Part shown: positions 53,077 to 61,725 of the stretch, one piece after another | Numbering within the stretch: the stretch's first letter is position 1 | Layout: every line of letters starts with the position of its first letter | Origin: Olsenella uli DSM 7084 | Lineage (GTDB): Bacteria; Actinomycetota; Coriobacteriia; Coriobacteriales; Atopobiaceae | Length of the DNA: 64,000 nucleotides | Assembly: GCF_000143845.1 (NCBI RefSeq) | Contig: NC_014363.1 | Coordinates: 1,535,186-1,599,185, forward strand | Direction of reading: 5' to 3' | Position numbers and translations under genes: made by a program | The notes under the pieces: model-generated | The model's input: only the letters and a program-made list of their open reading frames with translations | Database searches by the model: none | What the model was told of the DNA's origin: nothing

Positions 53077-54453
53077 ATGGTCGAGTCGGCAGTGCTTGTG
53101 CTCTTCGCGGCGATGCTCGTCGGTGGCGTCATCGCGGGCGTGCCACTGCTCGCGCTGTTGGCCTTGGGACTGCTGCTGTTCTGCGCCTATGCCGTCTACC
53201 GCGGTCACGGCATACGCGAGATTGCGCGCATGGTGCTGCAAGGCCCCCGCACGGCCATCCCGGTACTTGGGATGTTCGTGCTCATAGGGGCCCTGACCGC
53301 AAGCTGGCGTGCGTCGGGTACCATTCCTGCCATCACCTGCTGGTCCGTACAGATGGTGAACCCCAGGACCTTGGTCATCGCATCGTTTCTGCTGTGTGCC
53401 GCCATGTCCATGCTGACAGGGAGCTCGTTTGCGGCCGCAGCGACCGTAGGGGTCATCTGCGTGGCCATCGCAGGCGCCATGAGGGCCGACATGGCACTGG
53501 TGGGAGGGGCCGTCCTAAGCGGCTCGTTCGTGGGCGACCGCTGCTCTCCCCTGTCAAGTACGGCCAATCTCGTGGCCACCCTCACCCATACGCATGTGTT
53601 CGACAACGTGCGGCGCATGATCCGCATCGGGGCGATCCCGTTCGCGCTGAGTTGCGTCGTCTATGTCACTTTGGGCGTGAGTTCGGGCGGTACGGGCATG
53701 GCGCCCTCGTTTCGGGGATCCTTCGCCGCAAGCTTCGATCTCTCGTGGGTCACGATCCTGCCGACGCTCGTGGTCCTGACTCTCTCCCTCGCGCGGGTGA
53801 ACGTGACGAGGACTCTGCTCGCCAGCCTGGGATGCGCGCTTGCCATCTGCACCCTGGTGCAGCACATGCCCCTGGAGCAGATCCCGAACATGCTGGTCTT
53901 TGGCTACCACAGCCAAAACCTCGCAATCGCGCGCATGGTCAACGGCGGGGGGATCGCCTCGATGATCGACATCATCCTGATCGTCGCGATGGCCTCGACC
54001 TATGCCGGCATCTTCGAGGGCACGGGGTTGCTGCTGGGCCTCACGGAATTCGTGAACAGGGTCGCGCGGGGTGCCACGCCATTCGCGAGCGTGCTCGTGA
54101 CGAGCATCGTGACCTGTGCCGTAGCCTGTGACCAGGTTGTCGCGCTCATGCTCACGGCCCAGCTCTGCGCGGACACCGAGCGCGGCGGGAGCGCACTGGC
54201 CCTGGACCTCGAGAACAGCGCGGCGATCATACCGGCGGTCATCCCTTGGTCCACCTCATGCATCGGCATCATCGCGTTCGTGGGCATGCCGCTGACGTCG
54301 GTCGCCTTCAACTGCCTCTGCTATCTCATTCCGCTCTGGACACTGGCCGTATCCGTCTACCAGCACCGTCATCCTGCGTTCGTCCATGGCAGGTGCGGGA
54401 GGCTGCTGGGTCTGGACGCCCGTGATGACGCCCGTGACGACGCGAGCGGGTGA
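53077..54453 (+). CDS. NhaC-type Na+/H+ antiporter family protein
   Basis: A 458-residue membrane transporter with about 11 hydrophobic segments. Characteristic are MLTGSSFAAAATVGVICVAIAG, SGSFVGDRCSPLSSTANLVATLT, VNGGGIASMIDIILIVAMASTYAGIFEGTG and the late AIIPAVIPWSTSCIGI. These match the NhaC family, which includes Na+/H+, malate/lactate and amino-acid antiporters, so the cargo is open. The start follows GAGAGGAA. The last 25 residues are a hydrophilic tail with DARDDARDDAS. The LysR gene lies divergent upstream; array B follows. Confidence 0.88.
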   Translation: MVESAVLVLFAAMLVGGVIAGVPLLALLALGLLLFCAYAVYRGHGIREIARMVLQGPRTAIPVLGMFVLIGALTASWRASGTIPAITCWSVQMVNPRTLVIASFLLCAAMSMLTGSSFAAAATVGVICVAIAGAMRADMALVGGAVLSGSFVGDRCSPLSSTANLVATLTHTHVFDNVRRMIRIGAIPFALSCVVYVTLGVSSGGTGMAPSFRGSFAASFDLSWVTILPTLVVLTLSLARVNVTRTLLASLGCALAICTLVQHMPLEQIPNMLVFGYHSQNLAIARMVNGGGIASMIDIILIVAMASTYAGIFEGTGLLLGLTEFVNRVARGATPFASVLVTSIVTCAVACDQVVALMLTAQLCADTERGGSALALDLENSAAIIPAVIPWSTSCIGIIAFVGMPLTSVAFNCLCYLIPLWTLAVSVYQHRHPAFVHGRCGRLLGLDARDDARDDASG

Positions 54454-54493
54454 CAGGGACCGCCGGAAGCGGACGGCATGGAGGTGCAGCACG

Positions 54494-54789
54494 CGGACGG
54501 CAGGCGAGATACAGCGTACGGACGGCAGGCGAGATATTGTGAGTGGCTGTGGGGAGAATCTCACACTTCTTCCCCAGCGGTCCACTTTTCAGGGCCCTTG
54601 GGATGGGAGAGAAGCTATTGTGAGCGGTGCTCTGGACCTCACTCACAATAGCTTCTCTGATGTCCAGCAAGGGACCATCTAGCGGACGTGTGGAGAAGTA
54701 CTGTGAAAGTGGTTAAAAAAACTTTCACAATAACTCTCCAGACATCCACATGGACCGCAAAAGTGGATGGCAGGGAAACTTGCGTGAAC
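54494..54789. repeat. Modular inverted-repeat array B (seven full 26-nt arms and one partial)
   Basis: Arms at 54494-54511 (partial, right), 54519-54544 (right), 54559-54584 (left), 54600-54625 (right), 54641-54666 (left), 54683-54708 (right), 54723-54748 (left) and 54764-54789 (right). Full arms alternate in orientation, separated by 14, 15, 15, 16, 14 and 15 nt of variable sequence. Left arms begin near-ACTCACA and end TCCA; right arms are the reverse complement. Bases 54608-54624 and 54642-54658 are perfect 17-bp inverse copies across one spacer. The array fills the gap between convergent nhaC-type and hisS genes (54454-54871). Confidence 0.85.
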
Positions 54790-54871
54790 GGACTGCCACG
54801 GCAGCCGCGCTAGTCCACCGCCAACCTCAGCGCCACGCGCGAAGGGCTACGCCATAGCGCAACGCACCTCT

Positions 54872-56185
54872 CTACCCCAGCTTCTCGACAACGCGCGCGG
54901 CAAGCTCGCCCATGGGGACCCGCCCCTGCTCGTGGGTTCGCATGTCGCGCAACGTCGCCACACCCGCAGCGATCTCGTCGGAGCCCAGCACCACACAGAG
55001 ACGGGCACCCAGCTTGTCCGCCTGCTTGAACTGGGACTTGAGCGAGCGCCCCTGGTAGTCGGCCTCGGTGCGGACGCCAGCCCCGCGCAGCGCAAGCGTG
55101 GCCGAGAAGACCGCGTCCCTCTCGGCCGCAGAGGTACAGGCTACGTACACGCACCCCGGGTCCTCACCCTCGACGTCCACGCCAAGCGACCGCAGCGCCA
55201 GGCACATGCGCTCGAAGCCCACGGCGAAGCCGATGCCCGGGGTGGGCTTGCCGCCCTCGAGCTCCATCAGGCCGTCGTAGCGACCGCCACCGCCGATAGC
55301 ACCCACGCGCGAGCCCTCGCACTCAACCTCGAAGACGGTACGGGTGTAGTAGTCCAGGCCACGAACCAGCGTGGGGTCCTCGACGTAGGTGACACCCGCC
55401 TCGTCCAGGTACTGCTTGACCTTGGCATAGTGGATCGCGCATCCGTCGCAGAGGTTGTCCTTGGCAAGGGGTGCGGTGGCCATGACCTCGCGGCAGCGGT
55501 CGTTCTTGCAGTCGAAGGCGCGCAGCGGGTTGATCTCCGCACGCTCGAGGCAGTCCTCGCACATCTCGTCAGCATGGTCCAGGATGAACTGGCGCACGGA
55601 CGCGCGGTAGGCGGGGCGACACTCGGCATCACCCATCGAGTTGATGCGCAGCTGGAGCCGCTCGGCCGGGAAGCCCAGACGCTTGTAGAACTCCATCAGC
55701 ATGATGATGGACTCGGCATCGGCCGCGGGGTCGGAGGCACCCAGCCATTCGACGCCCACCTGGTGGAACTGGCGCAGGCGACCCTTCTGCGGACGCTCGC
55801 CGCGGAACATCGCCCCGGCGTACCAGAGCTTGGCGGGAGCCCCGCCCTGCGGGACGAAGTTGTTCTCCACCGCAGCGCGCACCACGCCGGCCGTGCCCTC
55901 GGGGCGCATGGCCATGCGCTGCTTTGCCTTGAGGCCGCCCTCGCTGCCTGACTCAAGCAGACGCTCCATCAGGGCGCCGGAGAACACGCGGAACATCTCC
56001 TTGCGGACGACGTCCGTGGACGCGCCGATGCCATGTACGAAGGTGTCCACCTGCTCGATCGCCGGCGTCTCGATCATGTCGAAGCCGTACGTGCCAAGCA
56101 GTTCGCGGGCAACGTCCTGCATGTGCTGCCAGGCGCGCATGTAGCCGCCGAACAGGTCCTCGGTCCCCTGGATCCTCTGTGCCAT
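54872..56185 (-). CDS. hisS: Histidyl-tRNA synthetase
   Basis: A 437-residue class II synthetase that charges tRNA-His. Motif 1 region GFDMIETPAIEQVDTF, motif 2 RPEGTAGVVRAAVENN and QFHQVGVEWLG, the histidine-binding LVRGLDYYTRTVFEVE, and motif 3 TPGIGFAVGFERM are present. A Cys-rich insertion (CEDCLERAEINPLRAFDCKNDRC... and LCDGC) lies in the middle, as in many Gram-positive enzymes. A C-terminal anticodon-binding domain spans about 335-435. The start ATG follows GGGGAG. No T-box motif was found in the 282-bp region upstream. Confidence 0.96.
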   Translation of the reverse strand: MAQRIQGTEDLFGGYMRAWQHMQDVARELLGTYGFDMIETPAIEQVDTFVHGIGASTDVVRKEMFRVFSGALMERLLESGSEGGLKAKQRMAMRPEGTAGVVRAAVENNFVPQGGAPAKLWYAGAMFRGERPQKGRLRQFHQVGVEWLGASDPAADAESIIMLMEFYKRLGFPAERLQLRINSMGDAECRPAYRASVRQFILDHADEMCEDCLERAEINPLRAFDCKNDRCREVMATAPLAKDNLCDGCAIHYAKVKQYLDEAGVTYVEDPTLVRGLDYYTRTVFEVECEGSRVGAIGGGGRYDGLMELEGGKPTPGIGFAVGFERMCLALRSLGVDVEGEDPGCVYVACTSAAERDAVFSATLALRGAGVRTEADYQGRSLKSQFKQADKLGARLCVVLGSDEIAAGVATLRDMRTHEQGRVPMGELAARVVEKLG

Positions 56186-56398
56186 GAAAGCTCCCCTGCG
56201 TCCGTAGGTGTCCTAGGGAGTATAGCGCCCTGACACCCTACAACACATGCAGCCCAGCCGCGAAGTTCGCGAACGACAGGGACGGGCCCAGGCACAAGCT
56301 CGGCCATCTGCTCGAAAGCCCTGGCTCGGACAGGATCGGGCCTGACCATCCAAGCGCCCCCGCAGGTGATGACGGACGGACATGCCAGGCGCTACCCA

Positions 56399-56462
56399 GC
56401 GGGCGGGGATAATCCCCGCCCGCTTGTCCGAGGGACAGCCCCTGCACTTCAAGGGGTGTCCC
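56399..56462. terminator. Two consecutive hairpins after the allD-like gene
   Basis: The first stem after the stop on the minus strand (56432-56462) pairs GGGACA/CCCCT with AGGGG/TGTCCC, with a one-base bulge. The second (56399-56423) has perfect 11-bp arms GCGGGCGGGGA and TCCCCGCCCGC around a 3-nt loop. Neither has a T-run. They are likely the end of the allD transcript. Confidence 0.6.
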
Positions 56463-56467
56463 CTCAC

Positions 56468-57520
56468 TCACTCTGCAAAACGGTTCCTGTGATCCCAGTC
56501 ATGAATCCAAAGTTTGTCGGAGACGAGGTAGTCGTAGATGCTGTCGACTATCTCGATGCCACCCGCCGCATCGCACTTCGCCTTGCGGATGAGCGCCCGC
56601 TCCCCCGGGTAGTAGACCTTGTCGTAGCCCGGGGCAGGCCTGACGGCGCCAAGCTCGTCGAGGGTCTGGCTCATCTGCTCCTTGAACTCTTCCAGACCCA
56701 CAAAGCGCGACGGATCGATGACGATGTGCAGATGACCGAGGTCGCGACCTTCGGAGAGGTCGTGGTACATGGAAGAGACGTTCTTGCCCGAAGGCACGCC
56801 GAGCAGCACCCCGGAGAGGATGTCCACCATCATCATGAGACCGTATCCCTTGGGTCCGGCAATGGCGCGCAGAGCATTCACCTCGTGAGGATCGGTGACA
56901 GGGTTGCCCTCCACGTCCACCGCCCAGTCATCGGGTATGAAGCGGCCGGCGCTCTTCGCGTCAAGAATCTTTCCCCGAGCCTGCACGGTCGTCGCCATGT
57001 CAAAGTTGACGAAACGCTCGTCTGCCGTCGGCGCACCAAAAGCGATGGGATTGGTACCGTAGAAGGGCTCCGCGCCACCATACGGGATCACCATCGGATC
57101 GGACTGGCACATGGTGAGACAGCACAGGTCACCCTTCGCAGCCATCTCGGTATAGTAGCCAAGGGCGCCCGTGTGCGACACACGGCGCACGCCCACGACG
57201 CCGATACCATTCTCCTTCGCAAGCCCCATGGCCTTCTCGAGTCCCAAGATCGCAAACGGGTATCCACAGCCGTTGTCACCGTCCACGACACCGGTGCAGG
57301 GGCCGGTCTGCTCCCAAGACCACTTGGGATCCACATTGATACCGCCCTTGTAAATGCGTTCGGTGTAGTATTCGACACGTACCTCACCATGGCTGTGCAA
57401 GCCCCGTTCGGAAGACCAGGTAAGGACCTCCGCAGTCTGGTCGGCATGATCCTCGTGAAGGCCTCCTACCATCAGCTTCCTCTTCATGAGTTCCTTGAGT
57501 TCCTCGCGCCGCACCAACAT
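56468..57520 (-). CDS. allD: Ureidoglycolate dehydrogenase (AllD-like)
   Basis: A 350-residue NAD(P)-dependent dehydrogenase of the malate/lactate dehydrogenase type 2 family. It matches E. coli AllD along its length as I recall it: RGLHSHGEVRVEYYTERI, TGPCTGVVDGDN, MCQSDPMVIPYGGAEPFYGTNPIAF, FDMATTVQARGKILDAKS, AGPKGYGLMMMVDILSGVLLG, VSSMYHDL and LGHLHIVI. AllD oxidises ureidoglycolate to oxalurate in allantoin breakdown. Start ATG 57520 (MLVRREELKEL), with AAAGG upstream, aligns with the E. coli start; ATG 57547 would add nine residues. A broken DUF2877 gene lies upstream on the same strand; DUF2877 proteins accompany allD in allantoin operons, but the other genes of the pathway are missing here. 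Confidence 0.9.
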   Translation of the reverse strand: MLVRREELKELMKRKLMVGGLHEDHADQTAEVLTWSSERGLHSHGEVRVEYYTERIYKGGINVDPKWSWEQTGPCTGVVDGDNGCGYPFAILGLEKAMGLAKENGIGVVGVRRVSHTGALGYYTEMAAKGDLCCLTMCQSDPMVIPYGGAEPFYGTNPIAFGAPTADERFVNFDMATTVQARGKILDAKSAGRFIPDDWAVDVEGNPVTDPHEVNALRAIAGPKGYGLMMMVDILSGVLLGVPSGKNVSSMYHDLSEGRDLGHLHIVIDPSRFVGLEEFKEQMSQTLDELGAVRPAPGYDKVYYPGERALIRKAKCDAAGGIEIVDSIYDYLVSDKLWIHDWDHRNRFAE

Positions 57521-57578
57521 GGCAACCGCCTTTCTGACATCTGACATGGAAACGCTGAACTGACTGCGCCCTTCGCCC

Positions 57579-58593
57579 TTATGGCCTTGGCGCTGGGCTG
57601 CCCCCGGCGCTACGACCAGTTACGCCGATTCTCTCGAACGAGACGGCAGGGGTGCCACGTCGAACTCCAGCACCCTGGACCAGCCCCCACCCCATTCGCA
57701 CGTCGCCCTCTGGCGCACTCCTTCCCCTGCCCAGGGCGAGGGCAAGTCCTAGGAGCGTGTCACACCCAGAGGTATGCCCGTAGTCACGGACACGGGCGAT
57801 GAAGCCCCCGAGGGCGTCGCCTTCCCCCGCCGCACGCAAGAGGTCCAGCACCCCCTCGTTCGCATATCCCTCTGCCATAGCGTCAAGGTACGCCTCGCTC
57901 ACGTACGTGGTCCTGCGGACCCTGCGGGCGTCACGCATAGAGGTACAGAGCACCTCGTGGGCACCCGCCTCCCCACGCACGAGAAGCCCGACACCAAACC
58001 CGCAGAGTATATCGTCCCCCGAGGGCGTGAGGCCAGGACCCCTCCCCAGGAGCCAGCGGACCGCAGCGGGCCAGCCGTCCGTTGTGGACCCGGAAAGTTA
58101 CCTGAGCACGCACCGAAGGTTCTCATCTGGCTCGAGACCCACACCAAACCCGACATCGGCGCAGGCAAGCGACCGAGCAAGGTGAGCGAGGGCGATATCT
58201 GGCAACGGCCCGGAAAGACGGAGATCAACCTCCTGTGCCTCGTGCAGGCTCACGGTCGCCACAGGAGCACCATTCCTGAAGAAGGAGGCCCTTTCGTCCG
58301 AGAAGAGCACATCGTCACCAGGCTCCACAAGACGCATCGCGCGGCCCAGAGTCGGTGCCGGAAGCTGTGCCCCCACGCAGGAAAGAGGACTGCCGAACCC
58401 ACCGAGGTAGACGAGGGACCCCTCCTGGGGAGGGCGTTATGTTCGAGTACACGCAGTCGCACCACTGCCCCGACGGCTTCTCGTTCTCCGCCGTCGCCCG
58501 GCGTGAGGGATGGGCCAGGGCCACGCGCTCCTTGTCGGATTGATACGATGCCTCGACGCCTCGCTGCAGTACGACGCTGGACTCGTCACGCAC
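57579..58593 (-). pseudogene. Decayed DUF2877 (AllH/YlbF-like) gene
   Basis: On the minus strand, 58436 to 57579 reads as one frame interrupted only by a TAA at 58098-58100. Before the stop it encodes LVYLGGFGSPLSCVGAQ...EPGDDVLFSDERASFFRNGAPVATVSLH; after it LLGRGPGLTPSGDDILCGFGVGLL and RVRDYGHTSGCDTLLGLALAL. GxGPGLTPSGDD followed by GHTSG is the DUF2877 signature. A further TAA at 58437-58439 precedes, and the probable N-terminus continues in other frames up to about 58593 (VRLRVLEHNAL, then KERVALAHPS), implying frameshifts. The intact family member is about 270 residues and occurs in allantoin/oxamate pathways, fitting the allD neighbour. A sequencing error is an alternative explanation for single lesions, less so for several. 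Confidence 0.72.
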
Positions 58594-58696
58594 AACGAGG
58601 CAAAACTGTCAGTCAGCTTGGGTCGAGACACACGGCAAGGACGCTGATCGGATCCGCTGGCTGGTCAGCCTAAGGTAGCCTGCCAACCCGATTCCG

Positions 58697-58989
58697 GCTC
58701 ACAGAAGTTCTTCTCGCATCCATCTTTGGCGGTCCCGTGGACGGCAGGGGAACTTTTGTGAGTCGTCACAAGGCCTTTTTCACAAAAGCTCGCCACGCAT
58801 CCACGGATAGGACCGTTCTTGGACGGCTAGAGAACTTTTGTGAAAATAGTTGCAAAACTTTTCACAAAAACTACCCAGCCATCCAGAAGAGTCCGGAAAA
58901 CGGACGGCTGACGAGGTAGTGCGAAACCCGACCGGCGGCGACTCACAAAAGCTTGCCAACCGTCCAGCCAGTTGACCACCAGCCGTCCA
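58697..58989. repeat. Modular inverted-repeat array C (seven full 26-nt arms and one partial)
   Basis: Arms: left 58697-58722, right 58738-58763, left 58778-58803, right 58820-58845, left 58860-58885, right 58901-58926, left 58941-58966, then a partial left-type end AGCCGTCCA at 58981-58989. Spacings are 15, 14, 16, 14, 15 and 14 nt. Left arms run from (A/T)(C/T)TCACA to (C/A)(G/A)TCCA. Several neighbours share the TTTCACAAAA variant of the outer end. The array lies between the DUF2877 remnant and the end of ilvE, all minus-strand genes. No gene is seen in 58594-59029. Confidence 0.85.
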
Positions 58990-59029
58990 CAGGTCCGTCA
59001 TCTGTCGCGATCCTGCTTGGTGCTACGTT

Positions 59030-60061
59030 CTACTCCACGTCGATCTTGTGGACCCAGCCAAACCTGTCTTCGATCTCACCGGACTGGATGCCGGTCAGGG
59101 TCTCGCGCAATCTCTGCATCACAGGGCCCACGTGGTCCATGCCGTAGACGACCTGCTTGTCGGCGGCATCGACCTCGCCCACCGGCGAGATGACGGCAGC
59201 GGTGCCGCACATGCCGCACTCGACGAACTGGTCGATCTCGTCGAAGCGCACCTGACGCTGGATGACCTTCATGCCCAAGTAGCTCTCGGCCACGTCCACC
59301 AGAGAGCGGCGCGTGATGGAAGGCAGGATGGAGTCGGTCGCGGACTGCGGGACGACCAGGTTGCCGTCCTTATCGACGAACAGGAAGTTGGCACCGCCGG
59401 ACTCCTCGACATAGGTGCGCGTCTCGGGGTCGAGGAACATGTTGTCGGCGTAGCCCGCGGCGTGGGCCTCGACGGAAGGATAGAGGCTCATGGCGTAGTT
59501 CAGGCCCGCCTTGATGTTGCCGGTGCCGTGCGGGGCGGCGCGGTCGTATTGGGAGACCTGGACCTTGACCGGCTTGACACCGCCCTTGTAGTAGGCGCCG
59601 ACGGGAGTGACGAGGATGCGGAACTGGTACTCGTCGGCCGGCTTGACGCCGATGACGTCACCCGTGGCGACCATGAGAGGACGGATGTAGAGCGTGGCAC
59701 CCGAGCCGAAGGGTGGGACCCAGGCGGCGTTGGCGCGCACGACCTTCTCGACGGCGTCGACGAAGCGGTCCTCGGGGAAGGGGGGCATCACGATGCGACG
59801 GGCGGAGTCGGCCATGCGGTGGGCGTTCTGGTCCGGACGGAAGCAGACGACGTCACCGCTCTCGGTGGTGTAGGCCTTGAGGCCCTCGAAGACCTCCTGG
59901 CAGTAGTGGAGGATGCCCGCGCACTCGGAGAGCCTGATGGAGTGGTCGGCGGTGAGGGCGCCGTCATCCCAGGCACCGTCCCTGTAGTTGGACACGTAGC
60001 TGTAGTCGGTCGGCTGGTACTCGAACGAGAGATTGGCCCAGTCCAGATCCTTCTTCTCCAT
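59030..60061 (-). CDS. ilvE: Branched-chain amino-acid aminotransferase
   Basis: A 343-residue fold-type IV PLP enzyme that transfers amino groups between glutamate and branched-chain keto acids. Typical segments are LHYCQEVFEGLKAY, RPDQNAHRMADSARR, LYIRPLMVATGDVIGV, the PLP-Lys stretch HGTGNIKAGLNYAMSL, EESGGANFLFV and CGTAAVISPVGEV. Length and motifs match the group of IlvE enzymes found in Gram-positives (YwaA type). The start ATG 60061 follows AAGGAG. It is a single gene after the NiaR operon, 189 bp away. Confidence 0.94.
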   Translation of the reverse strand: MEKKDLDWANLSFEYQPTDYSYVSNYRDGAWDDGALTADHSIRLSECAGILHYCQEVFEGLKAYTTESGDVVCFRPDQNAHRMADSARRIVMPPFPEDRFVDAVEKVVRANAAWVPPFGSGATLYIRPLMVATGDVIGVKPADEYQFRILVTPVGAYYKGGVKPVKVQVSQYDRAAPHGTGNIKAGLNYAMSLYPSVEAHAAGYADNMFLDPETRTYVEESGGANFLFVDKDGNLVVPQSATDSILPSITRRSLVDVAESYLGMKVIQRQVRFDEIDQFVECGMCGTAAVISPVGEVDAADKQVVYGMDHVGPVMQRLRETLTGIQSGEIEDRFGWVHKIDVE

Positions 60062-60250
60062 GCAGATGCTCCTTCGCTTTGCAAGAGGTCGGTGCGCCCG
60101 TCGGCAGATGTCGACGTTCAGGGCGAGTGTACTACCGCCCACACGGGCCCCTCCCACGCGAGACAAGCCTGAAACATCGTCGGCACCACAGCCCCACACG
60201 CCCCGAGCTTCGACCCTGGCATTCGACCCCGACGTTCGGGGGACGCACCC

Positions 60251-60865
60251 TCACAAGTCCTCGCCCATCTCATACGGCATGCGCTCGACCAGGTAGCCGC
60301 CCGAGCCGAGCGCGTCCTCGATCTCGTCCAGGATCTCCTCGGACGGCGCCGTCACGTGATGGAAGTGGTAGCCCGAGGTGATGCGGCTGATGGGAGCCGA
60401 CTTGCTGGTGGCCAGGTCGCGCACGAAGCGGTCTATGTCCCGACGGCTGCCGATGCCCAAAGGGGCACGCACCCGCCCGTAGGTGCGATGGTTCACGACG
60501 ACGTCCTCGACGGTGCCACCCAAGTCCACGACGAGGCGGAGCTCGTCGGCCATGCGGTCCTCCCCGTGGCGCACCTTGAACGTGCGACGGCACGCGGCGG
60601 GCACCCCGCCCTCCACCAGCACGTAGCCACGGTTGGTGGAGGCCACATTGACGCCGGCGCTGCGCAGCAGGGCGATGTCCTGCACGATGACCTGTCTGCT
60701 CACGCCCTGCTCGGCCGCAAGGTCACTGCCACGCACGGGAGACTTGGCCGCACGCAGGCGCTCGACGACCAGCCGCCTGCGCTCCTCTCCGCCGACGCGT
60801 CCCTCGCGCATGCCACCCACGCCCATGGCGCCCCGTACGCCCGCGTTAGCCGCGTCCCCGCTCAT
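60251..60865 (-). CDS. niaR: NiaR-type repressor of NAD biosynthesis
   Basis: A 204-residue regulator. An N-terminal winged helix (about 25-85; RRRLVVERLRAAKSPVRGSDLAAEQGVSRQVIVQDI) is followed by the 3H domain (about 95-200) with its conserved histidines: HRTYGRVRAPL and SGYHFHHVTAPSEE. NiaR binds nicotinic acid and represses NAD synthesis and niacin uptake genes. The ATG overlaps the nadC stop (ATGA), so it is the last gene of the nadABC operon and likely controls it; the operator would lie beyond the window. Confidence 0.93.
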   Translation of the reverse strand: MSGDAANAGVRGAMGVGGMREGRVGGEERRRLVVERLRAAKSPVRGSDLAAEQGVSRQVIVQDIALLRSAGVNVASTNRGYVLVEGGVPAACRRTFKVRHGEDRMADELRLVVDLGGTVEDVVVNHRTYGRVRAPLGIGSRRDIDRFVRDLATSKSAPISRITSGYHFHHVTAPSEEILDEIEDALGSGGYLVERMPYEMGEDL

Positions 60866-61725
60866 GCGTCGAGCACCACGAGGTGCTTGAGGCTCAGGTC
60901 CAGGATGGGGGCAGAGTGCGTCAGAGCCCCCGACGAGACGTAGTCCACGCCGAGGTCCGCCAGTGCGGCCAGGCCCTCCTCGTCCACGTTGCCCGAGGCC
61001 TCGACCCGGGCACGACCACCGATGACCGCGATGGCCTGGGCCATGGTGTCGTGATCCATGTTGTCGAGCATGATGATGTCTGCACCGGCATCTGCGGCCT
61101 CGCGGACCTGGAGCAGGCTCTCCACCTCCACCTCTATCTTGCGGACGAAGGGCGCGTGGGCGCGGGCCAGGCGGATGGCCTCGGCGACACCCCCAGCCGC
61201 ATCGATGTGGTTGTCCTTGAGCATCACGCCGTCAGACAGGTTAAAGCGGTGGTTGCCGCCCCCACCCACGCGCACGGCCTCCTTCTCGAAGACGCGCATG
61301 TTAGGGCAGGTCTTGCGGGTGTCGACCAGTCGGGTCTTGCTAGCTGCCAGAAGCGTCGCCATGCGACGCGTCTTGGTGGCGATGCCGCTCATGCGCTGCA
61401 GGTAGTTGAGGGCGACGCGTTCGCCAGAGAGGAGCGCCCGGACGTCGGCCGCAAGGACGCCCAGCTCCTGGCCGCACGTGACCTCGGCGCCCTCGCGGAC
61501 GCCAGCGGCAGGCGCAAGGGTCGCCGCGGCGTCGAGCAGCTGGAACGTGCGCAGGAACACGTCGAGGCCGCAGATGACGCCCTCCTGCTTGGCGATCAGG
61601 CGCACCTGGCCGGGCCGGGCCTCGGGCATGACGGCAGCCGTCGAGACGTCCTCGCTGGTGATGTCCTCGCGCAGGGCAGAGAGTATCAGCGGCTCCGCCT
61701 GCAGCCTAAGCGTAACGGGATCCAT
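60862..61725 (-). CDS. nadC: Nicotinate-nucleotide pyrophosphorylase (carboxylating)
   Basis: A 287-residue enzyme that converts quinolinate and PRPP to nicotinate mononucleotide. Visible are REDITSEDVST, GERVALNYLQRMSGIATKT, DTRKTCPNMRVFEKEAVRVGGG, HRFNLSDGVMLKDNHI, VEVESLLQVREA and EASGNVDEEGL. The start ATG 61725 follows GAAGGAGG and lies 20 bp inside the end of nadB, which shows tight coupling. Confidence 0.96.
   Translation of the reverse strand: MDPVTLRLQAEPLILSALREDITSEDVSTAAVMPEARPGQVRLIAKQEGVICGLDVFLRTFQLLDAAATLAPAAGVREGAEVTCGQELGVLAADVRALLSGERVALNYLQRMSGIATKTRRMATLLAASKTRLVDTRKTCPNMRVFEKEAVRVGGGGNHRFNLSDGVMLKDNHIDAAGGVAEAIRLARAHAPFVRKIEVEVESLLQVREAADAGADIIMLDNMDHDTMAQAIAVIGGRARVEASGNVDEEGLAALADLGVDYVSSGALTHSAPILDLSLKHLVVLDA

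Noticed and set aside
56186-56467. T-box riboswitch before hisS
   Set aside because: Strong stems exist, but the T-box consensus (AGGGTGGNACCGCG) is absent and the stems lie right behind the allD stop, which fits terminators better.
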